A stretch of 64,000 nucleotides of DNA from Rhizobium sp. SL42 (GTDB taxonomy: Bacteria; Pseudomonadota; Alphaproteobacteria; Rhizobiales; Rhizobiaceae). The stretch is taken from the NCBI RefSeq assembly GCF_021729845.1, contig NZ_CP063397.1:3982001-4046000 (forward strand), read 5' to 3'. The translations under genes and the position numbers were made by a program. The notes under the pieces were generated by a model, which searched no databases, had not been told where the DNA came from, and saw only the letters and a program-made list of their open reading frames with translations. This document shows positions 1 through 8,018 of the stretch, one piece after another. How positions within the stretch are numbered: position 1 is the stretch's first letter; every line of letters starts with the position of its first letter.

Positions 1-75
1 CCGATCGAAGGCTCTAAGCCCGGCATCTATCGCGGCATGATCCCCGCCGCAGCCCCGAACGGCGTCTCGGGCTGA
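1..75 (+). CDS. 3' end of an unidentified gene
   Basis: An open frame enters from the left edge and ends at TGA 73-75, giving only 24 residues ending in PNGVSG. The tail is too short to name a family. It is convergent with the acetyltransferase gene, whose stop lies 3 bases further on, so it belongs to a different transcription unit. That it is a real coding end is inferred from the open frame and tight spacing only. Confidence 0.4.
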   Translation, partial: PIEGSKPGIYRGMIPAAAPNGVSG

Positions 76-78
76 TCC

Positions 79-918
79 TCAGCCAAGCTCAAGCGTCGTG
101 ATCGCAAACACGCCATCCGCTTCCATCGCAGGTGGCGCTCCGCGATACATGCGCGCCGTCATGAAGCCGCGCTCGAAACCGGACGCCGCCAGGTGTGTGC
201 TGAAAGCCCGCTGGTATTCCGGCACATCGACATGCACCGCCGTGCCCGCCAGCTGTTCAAGGCAGGCATTGAGCAGGCCAAGCGCAACAGCCTCGCTGGT
301 GGCAAACAGCGGTCCGATCTTGCAGCCATCCAGACAGTGCCGGAGAACTGCATAGCCATCGACCTGCCCACCGTTGCGGCTGACCATCACCTGACGTGGC
401 GGAGCGAGCCATGTCTGCAAAAATGGCGCCCGTTCAACCGGAAAGAACCGGCGATCAAATGCGGTGATCTCGGCCGCATGATCCGGCCCCGCACGACTGA
501 CAGTGTGTTGGACCGCTCGACTGGCGCAAGCATTTGCCGCCGACCAGCGGAATGTCCGATAGTGAGGAATGAAGCCCATCCGGCGGTAGTTATCCTGTTG
601 CTCGAAAACGCCGTCGAGCCCGATCACCGCATCGCCGAGATGTGCCATACCCGCATCCCAGACCTTGCGACCGAGGCCCCGTCCGCGAAAATCGGGATGG
701 CAGATATACAGCCCGATGAAGCCGAAGCCGCCATAGGAGACGGCTGAAATGCCGGCAGCCAGTCGACCATCAACCAGACAGCCGATAAAACCTTGCGGAT
801 CAGCAGCCTGAAATGCGGCCGCATCCGCCGATCCCGGATTCCAGCCCTCGTCAGCCGCCCAGCCGACCAGTTGCTCGACTTCCTCGAAGGTCAGCACGCG
901 GATTTCGGCAGACACCAT
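79..918 (-). CDS. GNAT-family N-acetyltransferase
   Basis: A 279-residue protein of the GNAT acetyl-CoA-dependent acyltransferase superfamily. The N-terminal half carries the acetyl-CoA loop (FRGRGLGRKVW), preceded by strands typical of motif A. The C-terminal half looks like the second GNAT-like domain of two-domain bacterial acetyltransferases of the YitH type. A longer frame starts at GTG 930, but ATG 918 has a GAGAG ribosome-binding site at the right distance and is preferred. It begins 8 bases after the racemase-family stop and is the last gene of the operon. The substrate is unknown; the context suggests an amine or amino-acid derivative brought in by the neighbouring importer. Confidence 0.8.
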   Translation of the reverse strand: MVSAEIRVLTFEEVEQLVGWAADEGWNPGSADAAAFQAADPQGFIGCLVDGRLAAGISAVSYGGFGFIGLYICHPDFRGRGLGRKVWDAGMAHLGDAVIGLDGVFEQQDNYRRMGFIPHYRTFRWSAANACASRAVQHTVSRAGPDHAAEITAFDRRFFPVERAPFLQTWLAPPRQVMVSRNGGQVDGYAVLRHCLDGCKIGPLFATSEAVALGLLNACLEQLAGTAVHVDVPEYQRAFSTHLAASGFERGFMTARMYRGAPPAMEADGVFAITTLELG

Positions 919-926
919 GTCAACTC

Positions 927-1670
927 TCACAGCATCATGGCAGAAGGCGAGAAGCGCTCAAGCGCGCCCAGATAGGGCTTGTCGATCGGTGTCGCATAGG
1001 CGCCGCCTTTTGCGGTCGAAAGTCCGAGCGCAACCAGCGCTTCGGCCTGTTTCACAGCCGCAGCCACGCCGTCGACCACCGGCACACCGAATTCGCGGCG
1101 CAGTTCCAGCGTGAGGTCCGCCATGCCCGCACAGCCGAGAACGATGGCCTCCGCGCGATCGTCTCGAAGCGCCGCCACGATCTCGCGACGCAACTTCTCT
1201 CGCGCGTTCGAATTCGGATCTTCCAGAGACAGCACCGGCACGTCGGCAGCCCGCACCTTGCAACGTCCGCTCATGCCATAGCGATGCACCAGATGCTCGA
1301 CCGGCAACCGCGAGCGCTCCATCGTCGTCACGATGGAAAACCGCTGCGCGATGAAGGATGTCGCAGCAACCGCCGCCTCGCAGATGCCGATCACCGGGAT
1401 CGAGGCAAGCGCGCGCGCCGCATCGAGCCCCGTATCGTCGAAACAGGCGATCACGATTGCCTGCGCGCCCTCCCGTTGCGCTCTGGAAATTTCGACCAGG
1501 AGCCCGGGTATGGCAAAAACCTCGTCGTAATAACCTTCGATCGACACCGGCCCCATTGATGACGTGATGGCCTCGATCTCGGTCCCGGCATTCGCCACGC
1601 GCCGCGCGGCGTCTGCAATCGTCGCCGTCATGCTCACGGTCGTATTCGGGTTGATCACTGCGATTTTCAT
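927..1670 (-). CDS. Asp/Glu/hydantoin racemase-family protein
   Basis: 247 residues, the usual size for hydantoin racemase and related PLP-independent racemases. The two-cysteine catalytic arrangement is visible: Cys76 in ACFDDTG and Cys180 in LGCAGM. The N-terminal INPNTT motif is also characteristic. These enzymes racemise by two-base proton transfer at the alpha carbon. The gene starts 4 bases after the preceding permease stop, so it is co-transcribed with the ABC importer, which suggests that it acts on the imported compound. Substrate (hydantoin, allantoin-like or acidic amino acid) cannot be decided from sequence. Confidence 0.8.
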   Translation of the reverse strand: MKIAVINPNTTVSMTATIADAARRVANAGTEIEAITSSMGPVSIEGYYDEVFAIPGLLVEISRAQREGAQAIVIACFDDTGLDAARALASIPVIGICEAAVAATSFIAQRFSIVTTMERSRLPVEHLVHRYGMSGRCKVRAADVPVLSLEDPNSNAREKLRREIVAALRDDRAEAIVLGCAGMADLTLELRREFGVPVVDGVAAAVKQAEALVALGLSTAKGGAYATPIDKPYLGALERFSPSAMML

Positions 1671-1674
1671 GCGC

Positions 1675-2493
1675 TCAGCCCTGGTTCCTGCGCCGGCTCA
1701 TACCAACGATCAGGCCGAGTGTTCCCGCAATTACGAGGAAAGAGAAGACCGTCGTCACGGTGCCGAGCGCATAGAGCACGGGCGTCGTCACATTGGTCGT
1801 CATGCCGTAGATTTCGAGCGGCAGCGTGTTGTAGGTCCCGGCCGTCATCAAGGTGCGAGCAAACTCGTCATAGGACAGCGTGAAGCCGAACAGGCCGACA
1901 CCGATCAGGCTTGGCGCGATCATCGGCAGCACGACGTGGGCGAAGGTTTGCCACGGCGTGGCGCCCAAATCGCGTGCCGCCTCTTCATAAGCCGGGGAGA
2001 AGCGGTTGAAGATCGCAAACATGATCAACACGCCAAACGGCAGCGTCCAGGTGAGATGCGCGCCGAAACCCGAGGAATACCAGGCCGGCTGCAGGCCGAT
2101 CTGCTGGAACAGCACACCGATGCCGAGCGAGATAACGATCGATGGCACGACGAGCGAAGCGACGGACAGATAGAACAGTGCCGTGCCTCCGATAAACTTG
2201 CGACGGAAGGCAAGGCCGGCCAGCAGCGACACCACCACCGTCACCACCATGACCATCAGCCCGAGCATCAGCGAGCGCCGGAAGGAACCGCCGAAATCAC
2301 CGACCGCCTGTGTCTGGAACAGATTGGCAAACCAGTGCACCGAAACACCGTTCAATGGGAATGTCAGGCCGCCATTCGGCCCTTGGAAGGACAGGATCAG
2401 GATCGCCGACAGCGGACCGTAGAGAAAGAGGACGAAGACGGCAAAGAAGGCGGCTAGCACGTAGAATTCGCGGGGGCGTTTGTCGCTGTTCAT
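1675..2493 (-). CDS. ABC transporter permease (PotC-like)
   Basis: 272 residues with about six membrane segments, beginning MNSDKRPREFYVLAAF. The cytoplasmic EAA loop is seen as EEAARDLGATPWQTF, which docks to the ATPase. The family is the spermidine/putrescine-type inner-membrane permease, second subunit. An upstream extension of the frame was rejected because ATG 2493 falls 2 bases after the first permease's stop, a typical translationally coupled start. Confidence 0.88.
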   Translation of the reverse strand: MNSDKRPREFYVLAAFFAVFVLFLYGPLSAILILSFQGPNGGLTFPLNGVSVHWFANLFQTQAVGDFGGSFRRSLMLGLMVMVVTVVVSLLAGLAFRRKFIGGTALFYLSVASLVVPSIVISLGIGVLFQQIGLQPAWYSSGFGAHLTWTLPFGVLIMFAIFNRFSPAYEEAARDLGATPWQTFAHVVLPMIAPSLIGVGLFGFTLSYDEFARTLMTAGTYNTLPLEIYGMTTNVTTPVLYALGTVTTVFSFLVIAGTLGLIVGMSRRRNQG

Positions 2494-2495
2494 GC

Positions 2496-3401
2496 TCAGA
2501 GTTCCTTGCGGATATCGACGACGCGCAGGATCGCCGCGACCATCATCAGGACGAGGATCAGGAGCACGACCGCATTGGCGGCGGCGGCCGGATATTGCAG
2601 CAGCGACATCTGGTTCTTCATCATCAGGGCGACCGAGGCACTCTGGCCGCCCGACATCACCTGCACGGTGGAGAAATCGGCCATGACAAGCGTCACGACG
2701 AAGATCGTGCCGATCGCCATGCCGGGCTTGGCCAGCGGAATGATGACATTGATGAGCGTCTGCCAGCCGGAAGCGCCGGCGTCGCGCGCCGCCTCCATCA
2801 GCGAGCGATCGATGCGCATCATCGTGTTGAAGATCGGCGTGACCATGAACAGCGTGTAGAGATGCACCATCGCCAGAACCACGGCGAAGTCGGAATAAAG
2901 CAGCCATTCGATCGGCTGCGGAATGATGCCCGCGCCAACGAGGGCATTGTTGATCAGCCCGTTGCGTCCGAGAACCGGAATCCAGGAGATCATCCGGATA
3001 ATGTTCGAGGTCAGGAACGGCACCGTGCAGACGAGAAACAGTACCATCTGCATCGACGAGGTGCGAATGTGGAAAGCGAGGAAATAGGCGACCCAGAAGC
3101 CGATGAACAAGGTGATCGCCCAGACGATGAAGGCGAATTTCAGCGTGTTCAGATAGGTCTTCCAGGTGACCCAGGAACCGAGCGTCTCGGTATAATTGAA
3201 AGTGACGAAATCGGGATACATCTGGGCAAAGTCATAGTCCCAGAAACTGACGACACTGATCATCAGGATCGGCAGCAGCAGGAAGCCACCGAGGATCAGC
3301 GTCAACGGCAGCGCCTGAAGATAGGCAGGCAACCAAGACGGCAGCTTGATGCCGCGTTTCGGCTTTGGCTCGCCGACGCCGATGAACCGCACTGTCGCCA
3401 T
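2496..3401 (-). CDS. ABC transporter permease (PotB-like)
   Basis: 301 residues starting MATVRFIGVG with an AGGAG site upstream. Six or so hydrophobic segments and an EAA loop (MEAARDAGASGWQTL) place it as the first permease of a PotABCD-type importer. It partners the permease at 1675 and the ATPase at 4929. The gap to the upstream binding-protein gene holds a large palindromic element, which may uncouple expression of the two. Confidence 0.88.
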   Translation of the reverse strand: MATVRFIGVGEPKPKRGIKLPSWLPAYLQALPLTLILGGFLLLPILMISVVSFWDYDFAQMYPDFVTFNYTETLGSWVTWKTYLNTLKFAFIVWAITLFIGFWVAYFLAFHIRTSSMQMVLFLVCTVPFLTSNIIRMISWIPVLGRNGLINNALVGAGIIPQPIEWLLYSDFAVVLAMVHLYTLFMVTPIFNTMMRIDRSLMEAARDAGASGWQTLINVIIPLAKPGMAIGTIFVVTLVMADFSTVQVMSGGQSASVALMMKNQMSLLQYPAAAANAVVLLILVLMMVAAILRVVDIRKEL

Positions 3402-3423
3402 GGTTTCCGTCTCCTGCTTGTCG

Positions 3424-3606
3424 GGGACTACCCCCTCTGGCCCGCCGGCCATCTCCCCCACAAGGGGGGAGAAGCCGTGTTGTTCTCACCCTGCCCTTCC
3501 CATCCGCGTCCTAAATTCTGGAACATGCCAGAATGGGACTTGGACACGCCCGCGGGTCTCCCTCCCCTTGTGGGGAGGGTGGCCGGCAGGCCGGGCGGGG
3601 TCTTAA
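3424..3606. repeat. RIME-like palindromic intergenic element
   Basis: Two imperfect inverted arms of about 45 bases flank a short core. The left arm (about 3424-3470) reads CCGCCGGCCATCTCCCCCAC and onward. The right arm (about 3556-3606) is its approximate complement, including TTGTGGGGAGGGTGGCCGGC. Inside is a perfect 7-bp hairpin, ATTCTGG-AACATG-CCAGAAT, at 3516-3535. Size, composition and position match the rhizobial RIME class of mosaic palindromes. The element sits between the binding-protein and permease genes. Confidence 0.7.
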
Positions 3607-3608
3607 CC

Positions 3609-4898
3609 TCAAGCCGCGATGAACTCGTTCCAGCGGCGAACCATGTAGCGGTCTTCATCCATGACGGAGTTCCAGCACGCGACCTTGCCCATGCGCTCTT
3701 CGAAGGAGCCGCCGTCGCGCACGGCGCCGGCCTTTTCCATGACCTTGCCGTCCGGAGCAACGATATCGCCCTGGGCAGCCTTGCCTTCGATCCAGTAGCC
3801 CCATTCGTCAGCCGACATATGTTCCTTGGCGGTTTCCATGGCAGCCGAATAGTAGCCCTGACGATTGAGATAGGCGCCGACCCAACCGGATGTGTACCAG
3901 TTGATATATTCGTAGGCCGCGTCGAGTTGAGCGCCCTGCAGATGCGAGGCGAGACCGAGACCACCGCCCCACGAACGATAGCCTTCCTTGAGTGGCTGAT
4001 ATTTGCAGGCGATGCCCTTGCCGCGGACGGCGGCAACCGCCGGCGACCACATCGACTGGATCACGACTTCGCCCGATGCCATCAGGTTGACCGACTCGTC
4101 GAACGACTTCCAGAAGGCGCGGAACTGGCCGTCCTGCTTTGCCTTGATCAGGAATTCGATCGTCGCGTCGATTTCCGCCTTGGTCATGTTGCCCTTGTCG
4201 GCATACTTGATGTTGCCCATGGCTTCCATGATCATCGCGGCATCCATGATGCCGATCGACGGGATATTGAGGATCGAGGTCTTGCCCTTGAAGGCCGGAT
4301 CCATGATGTCAGCCCAGGTGGTGATTTCTCGGCCGACGAGATCCGGGCGAATGCCGAGCGTATCGGCATTGTAGATCGTCGGAACCATGGTGAAGAGTTC
4401 CGTCTCGCTCTTGGCAAAGGTCTTGTCGCCGGCCTTCTCGACGTAACCGACGGTGTGCGGCGCCGTACCCTGGGCGATGACGCTGTCCGGCGTCAGCTTG
4501 CCGGTTTTGAACAGCGGCACGATCTTTTCGTAATACTTGAGCTTCTTCACATCCATCGGCTGGATCACGCCGGCGGGGAAGACCTTCTTCAGGATCCAGT
4601 ATTCGATATCGGCGATGTCATAGGAATTCGGCTGCGTGACGGCGCGCTGGGCGGCCGCGTCCGAATCCGTTGCCGTCATTTCAAGCGTGATGCCGAGGTC
4701 CGCCTTGCACTTTTCGGCTATCGCATTGAGGTTCGACACGCCGGTGCCGAACTGGCGCAGCGTGATCGGGTTCTGCGCCCAGATGGTCGGGAAGCCGGTG
4801 ATGACGCCGGAACCGGCAGCAAGGCCGGCGGCGGCTGACGCCGTCTTCAGAAGCGAGCGGCGGGAAATTCCCTTGGGTGTCTTGCTGGTCTCTGACAT
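3609..4898 (-). CDS. ABC transporter substrate-binding protein, Tat-exported
   Basis: 429 residues of the PotD/PotF-type periplasmic binding-protein family. The N-terminus has a twin-arginine signal (SRRSLLKTASAAAGLA), so export through the Tat system is likely. The ligand cannot be read from sequence; related proteins bind polyamines, opines or other cationic compounds. It is the second gene of the operon, after the ATPase. Start ATG 4898 is preceded by an AGGAGAA-type site. Confidence 0.88.
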   Translation of the reverse strand: MSETSKTPKGISRRSLLKTASAAAGLAAGSGVITGFPTIWAQNPITLRQFGTGVSNLNAIAEKCKADLGITLEMTATDSDAAAQRAVTQPNSYDIADIEYWILKKVFPAGVIQPMDVKKLKYYEKIVPLFKTGKLTPDSVIAQGTAPHTVGYVEKAGDKTFAKSETELFTMVPTIYNADTLGIRPDLVGREITTWADIMDPAFKGKTSILNIPSIGIMDAAMIMEAMGNIKYADKGNMTKAEIDATIEFLIKAKQDGQFRAFWKSFDESVNLMASGEVVIQSMWSPAVAAVRGKGIACKYQPLKEGYRSWGGGLGLASHLQGAQLDAAYEYINWYTSGWVGAYLNRQGYYSAAMETAKEHMSADEWGYWIEGKAAQGDIVAPDGKVMEKAGAVRDGGSFEERMGKVACWNSVMDEDRYMVRRWNEFIAA

Positions 4899-4928
4899 GC
4901 GCTGTTCTCCTGGTTATGATGTTTTACT

Positions 4929-6017
4929 TCAATTGCCGATGCGCCCGAGGACGATCGAATCCGTGTCATCCCATGACAGGGTGACCCCCTCGCCGACCTT
5001 CACCGGCGCGGCAAAAAACGCGGCGTCGGTCAGGACTGCGGTAAACTCGTCTGTAAAGGCTGTGGTGACGGTCAGCTTCACCTTGGCGCCGAGATATTCG
5101 ACATTGGAGATGATGCCGTCGAAGCCGAGACCGGCCGATGACGCAGCCCCAAGACGAACGTGATCCGTGCGGATCGCGATATCGGCCGTATCATCCTCAA
5201 CCGGCGCCTGCCCCTTGGCGAAGAAGCGGCCGCCGCCAATCACCTCGATGAAAAGGCCGGCCTCGGTCCGCTCGACGATGCGGCCGGACAGCACATTGTG
5301 ATCCCCCATGAACCGGGCAACGAAGGCCGTCGCCGGCGCCTCGAACACCACGCGCGGATGGGCAGCCTGCTCGATGCGGCCCTCGTTCATGATGACGATG
5401 ATGTCGGCGAGCGCCATCGCCTCTTCCTGGCTATGCGTCACATGCACGAAGGTGATGCCGAGTGAAGTCTGCAGCTTTTTCAGTTCCGCCCGCATACGGA
5501 TCTTCAGGAAGGGATCGAGCGCCGACAACGGCTCGTCGAGCAGCAGGGCCTCTGGGTTGGTGATCAACGCCCGTGCAAGCGCCACGCGCTGCTGCTGGCC
5601 GCCCGAAAGCTGCGCCGGCCGGCGGTTCGCATAAGGTTCGAGCTGCATCAGCTTCAGCATGTCCAGCGCCTTGCGCCGGCGCTCTTCCTTTTCGACGCCT
5701 TTCATCTTCAAGCTGAAGGCAACATTGTCGACAAGATCGAGATGCGGAAACAGCGCGTAGGACTGAAACATCATCGCCGTGCCGCGCTTGGCCGGCGGCA
5801 GGTCGGTAACAACAGCATTGCCGAGCCGCACGTCGCCGGAGGAGATGCTTTCGTGACCGGCAATCATCCGGAGCGTCGATGTCTTGCCGCAACCCGACGG
5901 CCCAAGCAGGCAGCAATAGGTGCCCGCCGGTATTTTCAGGCTGATGGCATGCACCGCGGTGGTGTTGCCATAAACCTTGGAGACAGCGGCGATATCGATC
6001 TCTGCGGCTTTGCTCAT
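4929..6017 (-). CDS. ABC transporter ATP-binding protein (PotA-like)
   Basis: 362 residues. Walker A (GPSGCGKTS), Q-loop (FQSYALFPH), signature LSGGQQQR and Walker B (LLLDEP) are intact, followed by a C-terminal TOBE regulatory region. It energises the two permeases downstream. ATG 6017 (MSKAAEI) has a GGGAG site 6 bases upstream and was chosen over a longer frame from 6050. It is the first gene of the operon and diverges from the GntR regulator. Confidence 0.9.
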   Translation of the reverse strand: MSKAAEIDIAAVSKVYGNTTAVHAISLKIPAGTYCCLLGPSGCGKTSTLRMIAGHESISSGDVRLGNAVVTDLPPAKRGTAMMFQSYALFPHLDLVDNVAFSLKMKGVEKEERRRKALDMLKLMQLEPYANRRPAQLSGGQQQRVALARALITNPEALLLDEPLSALDPFLKIRMRAELKKLQTSLGITFVHVTHSQEEAMALADIIVIMNEGRIEQAAHPRVVFEAPATAFVARFMGDHNVLSGRIVERTEAGLFIEVIGGGRFFAKGQAPVEDDTADIAIRTDHVRLGAASSAGLGFDGIISNVEYLGAKVKLTVTTAFTDEFTAVLTDAAFFAAPVKVGEGVTLSWDDTDSIVLGRIGN

Positions 6018-6276
6018 GATAGCTCCCTCATCTGCGATAAGGGAATGCATATGCCGTGCCAGTTTCAGCCGACCCGGCTAAGTGCTTGGATTCTCGAATG
6101 CCATTGTGCACTGCGCAAAAGACATGAGCATGCCGCAAACCTGTATGCACAAAAAATAGACTATTGTGTTCGATGTATCATCAATATTGTAGACAATATG
6201 AAATTCAATACGACGACAATGCGGGTTTCAATTTATCTCCGCTTTGGCTAAACAGAGAGGACATCGGAACATCCCC
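6018..6276. promoter_or_regulatory. Divergent promoter region of importer operon and gntR
   Basis: A 259-base AT-rich spacer between oppositely oriented genes. It holds the dyad described separately at 6184-6199. No promoter hexamers could be assigned with confidence. Confidence 0.6.
6184..6199. promoter_or_regulatory. Candidate GntR/FCD operator
   Basis: The dyad ATATTGT-AG-ACAATAT has perfect 7-bp arms and a 2-bp spacer. FCD-subfamily GntR proteins commonly bind TTGT-N2-ACAA-type sites, and the adjacent gene encodes such a regulator. Assignment is by position and pattern. Confidence 0.6.
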
Positions 6277-6990
6277 ATGAACCTCAAAGCCACGTCGCAC
6301 CGACAACTCGACCAGAACCAGGAAGACCGCGCCCGCGCAATCCGTGATGCGTTGCGCGACGCCATCGTCGATCGGCGCCTGGCGCCCGGTACCAAACTGT
6401 CGGAAGCCGAAGTCGGCACATTGTTCGATGTCAGCCGCACGGTGGTACGCGATGCTTTGCAGATGCTTGCCTTTGAGGGCCTGGTGCGCACGGAACGCAA
6501 CCGCGGCGCCTTCGTCTCCAATCCGAGCACCGAGGAGGCCCGTCAGGTCTTTGCCTCGCGCCGCCTGATCGAAGCAGGCATCATAGCCGCCGCCGCCGAA
6601 CGACTGACGCCGGCAGATATCGCGCTGTTTCGCGAGCAACTGCGCGAAGAGGAACGCCATCGCAATGAGCGAGGCGCCAGCGCCCGCCGCGCCGAAATCA
6701 AGGCTTCCGGCGACTTCCATCTCCTGCTGGCCAAGGTTGCCGGCAATGCGGTGCTGGAAAAGTTCATGGACGAACTCGTTGCCCGGTCCTCGCTGGTGAT
6801 CGCGCTCTACGGCCGCACGGGCGTTTCAAGCTGCGGGCACGACGAACATGGCGACATTCTCGATGCCCTGGAAAAAGGCGACGTCACCCGCGCCACGCAT
6901 CTGATGATGCACCATATCGACCATATCGAGGCCGACCTCGATCTCGCGCTCAGCGAGACCCGGACACTGAAGGATGCCCTGGCGCTATAA
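6277..6990 (+). CDS. GntR-family regulator, FCD subfamily
   Basis: 237 residues. An N-terminal winged helix (around residues 15-80, with LSEAEVGTLFDVSRTVVRDAL) is followed by an all-helical FCD ligand domain whose metal-binding histidines are consistent with DFH and the later HHIDH stretch. ATG 6277 was chosen; an upstream TTG 6244 is in frame but unconvincing. The gene diverges from the ABC operon and probably represses it through the nearby dyad. The effector is probably the imported substrate. Confidence 0.87.
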   Translation: MNLKATSHRQLDQNQEDRARAIRDALRDAIVDRRLAPGTKLSEAEVGTLFDVSRTVVRDALQMLAFEGLVRTERNRGAFVSNPSTEEARQVFASRRLIEAGIIAAAAERLTPADIALFREQLREEERHRNERGASARRAEIKASGDFHLLLAKVAGNAVLEKFMDELVARSSLVIALYGRTGVSSCGHDEHGDILDALEKGDVTRATHLMMHHIDHIEADLDLALSETRTLKDALAL

Positions 6991-7004
6991 TGCCTCCGGG
7001 AACC

Positions 7005-7850
7005 TCAGTTCAGCCAAAGATGGACAAGTGCCGCCTCCGGCGTTTCGGCTCCGCCGTTTTCCACGCCGGCCGCCCATAGGCCCGCACCAGCGGCATAGGC
7101 CCCTGGCTGCAAGCCACCAGCCTCGCACTGGCTGACCGCACGGACGCGCTTGCCGCTCGACACCGCCTTTGCCAGTGCATCGAGAACGGCCGGATTGGCC
7201 ATGGCCGTTCCCGAACCGAAAACCCTGAGAACCGCGCCGTCGAGCATGTTCAGCGCGGCAACCAGGAAGGCAGCATCCATGCCCGGCGACAGGGAAAGAA
7301 CAGCCAGGCGCTTCTCGGAAAAGAGCTTTGACTTGGCCGGCTCCAGCGGAAGCTGAGGCTGCGAACAGAACGCGTCCTCGCCCTGGCTATCGTGCTTCAC
7401 GAGACCCGCCGCCGGCAGTAGCTTGCCGGCAAAGGCAAGGAAAACGCCGGCACCCGGCGCCAGCGCCGTTCCGATGGCAAGGGCCAGATTGTCCTCGGCA
7501 TCAGCATTCTGGCCGAGCGGTTTCATCGAGCCGCAAAGCACAACACGCCGCTCTTCTCCCGCCAAAGCCTGTGAAAGGGCAGCACCTGTGAAAGACATGG
7601 TGTCGGAGCCATGCGTGACGATGACCGGCGTGTGCGGATGCGAACGGATGACGTTCAGGATGATGTTCCATTGACTTGGACCGACATCGGCACTGTCGAG
7701 CAACGGGTCGAAGATATGGCGAACGAGCGTGATCCCCGCCGGCAGCATTGCCTCAAGCGCTGTTTCCACCATGCCCGCCTGAGGCGCAAGGCCATCCGGT
7801 GTCGGCACCATGCCGATCGTGCCTCCCGTATGGATAAGCAACAGCTTCAT
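7005..7850 (-). CDS. L-asparaginase-family amidohydrolase
   Basis: 281 residues, a little shorter than typical bacterial asparaginases. Both threonine-containing signatures are present: HTGGTIG at the N-terminus and VTHGSDTM near residue 79. The family hydrolyses Asn (sometimes Gln or related amides) to the acid plus ammonia. There is no signal peptide, so it is cytoplasmic. Start 7850 has a GGGAGAGG site. It is convergent with gntR, with only 14 bases between stops. It may serve the same amide/amino-acid catabolic theme, but this is not demonstrated. Confidence 0.85.
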   Translation of the reverse strand: MKLLLIHTGGTIGMVPTPDGLAPQAGMVETALEAMLPAGITLVRHIFDPLLDSADVGPSQWNIILNVIRSHPHTPVIVTHGSDTMSFTGAALSQALAGEERRVVLCGSMKPLGQNADAEDNLALAIGTALAPGAGVFLAFAGKLLPAAGLVKHDSQGEDAFCSQPQLPLEPAKSKLFSEKRLAVLSLSPGMDAAFLVAALNMLDGAVLRVFGSGTAMANPAVLDALAKAVSSGKRVRAVSQCEAGGLQPGAYAAGAGLWAAGVENGGAETPEAALVHLWLN

Positions 7851-7958
7851 CGACCTCTCCCTGCCCTTTTCCGCATCCTTGCGGCCTCTTTGTCCGGCTC
7901 GTGACGCGCCCTCTTAGGCGAGCCCCTGCCCAATATCAATGTGGAAGGACACAAGCAC

Positions 7959-7983
7959 CGGCGAGCGCTCCGCTGGAGCGCCC
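7959..7983 (-). terminator. Weak candidate terminator hairpin after the guanidine operon
   Basis: An inverted repeat (GGGCGCTCC...GAGCGCTC on the minus strand) with a short loop lies about 35-60 bases after the allophanate hydrolase stop. No clear T-run follows it, so Rho-independent action is doubtful. Confidence 0.3.
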
Positions 7984-8018
7984 GGGCTTGAGGATCATGC
8001 ATCGATGATGGAGAGGGC

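Noticed and set aside
2310..4838. 842-codon open frame on the plus strand
   Set aside because: It is antisense to two permeases and a binding protein; its sequence is of low complexity, rich in Arg, Asp and His.
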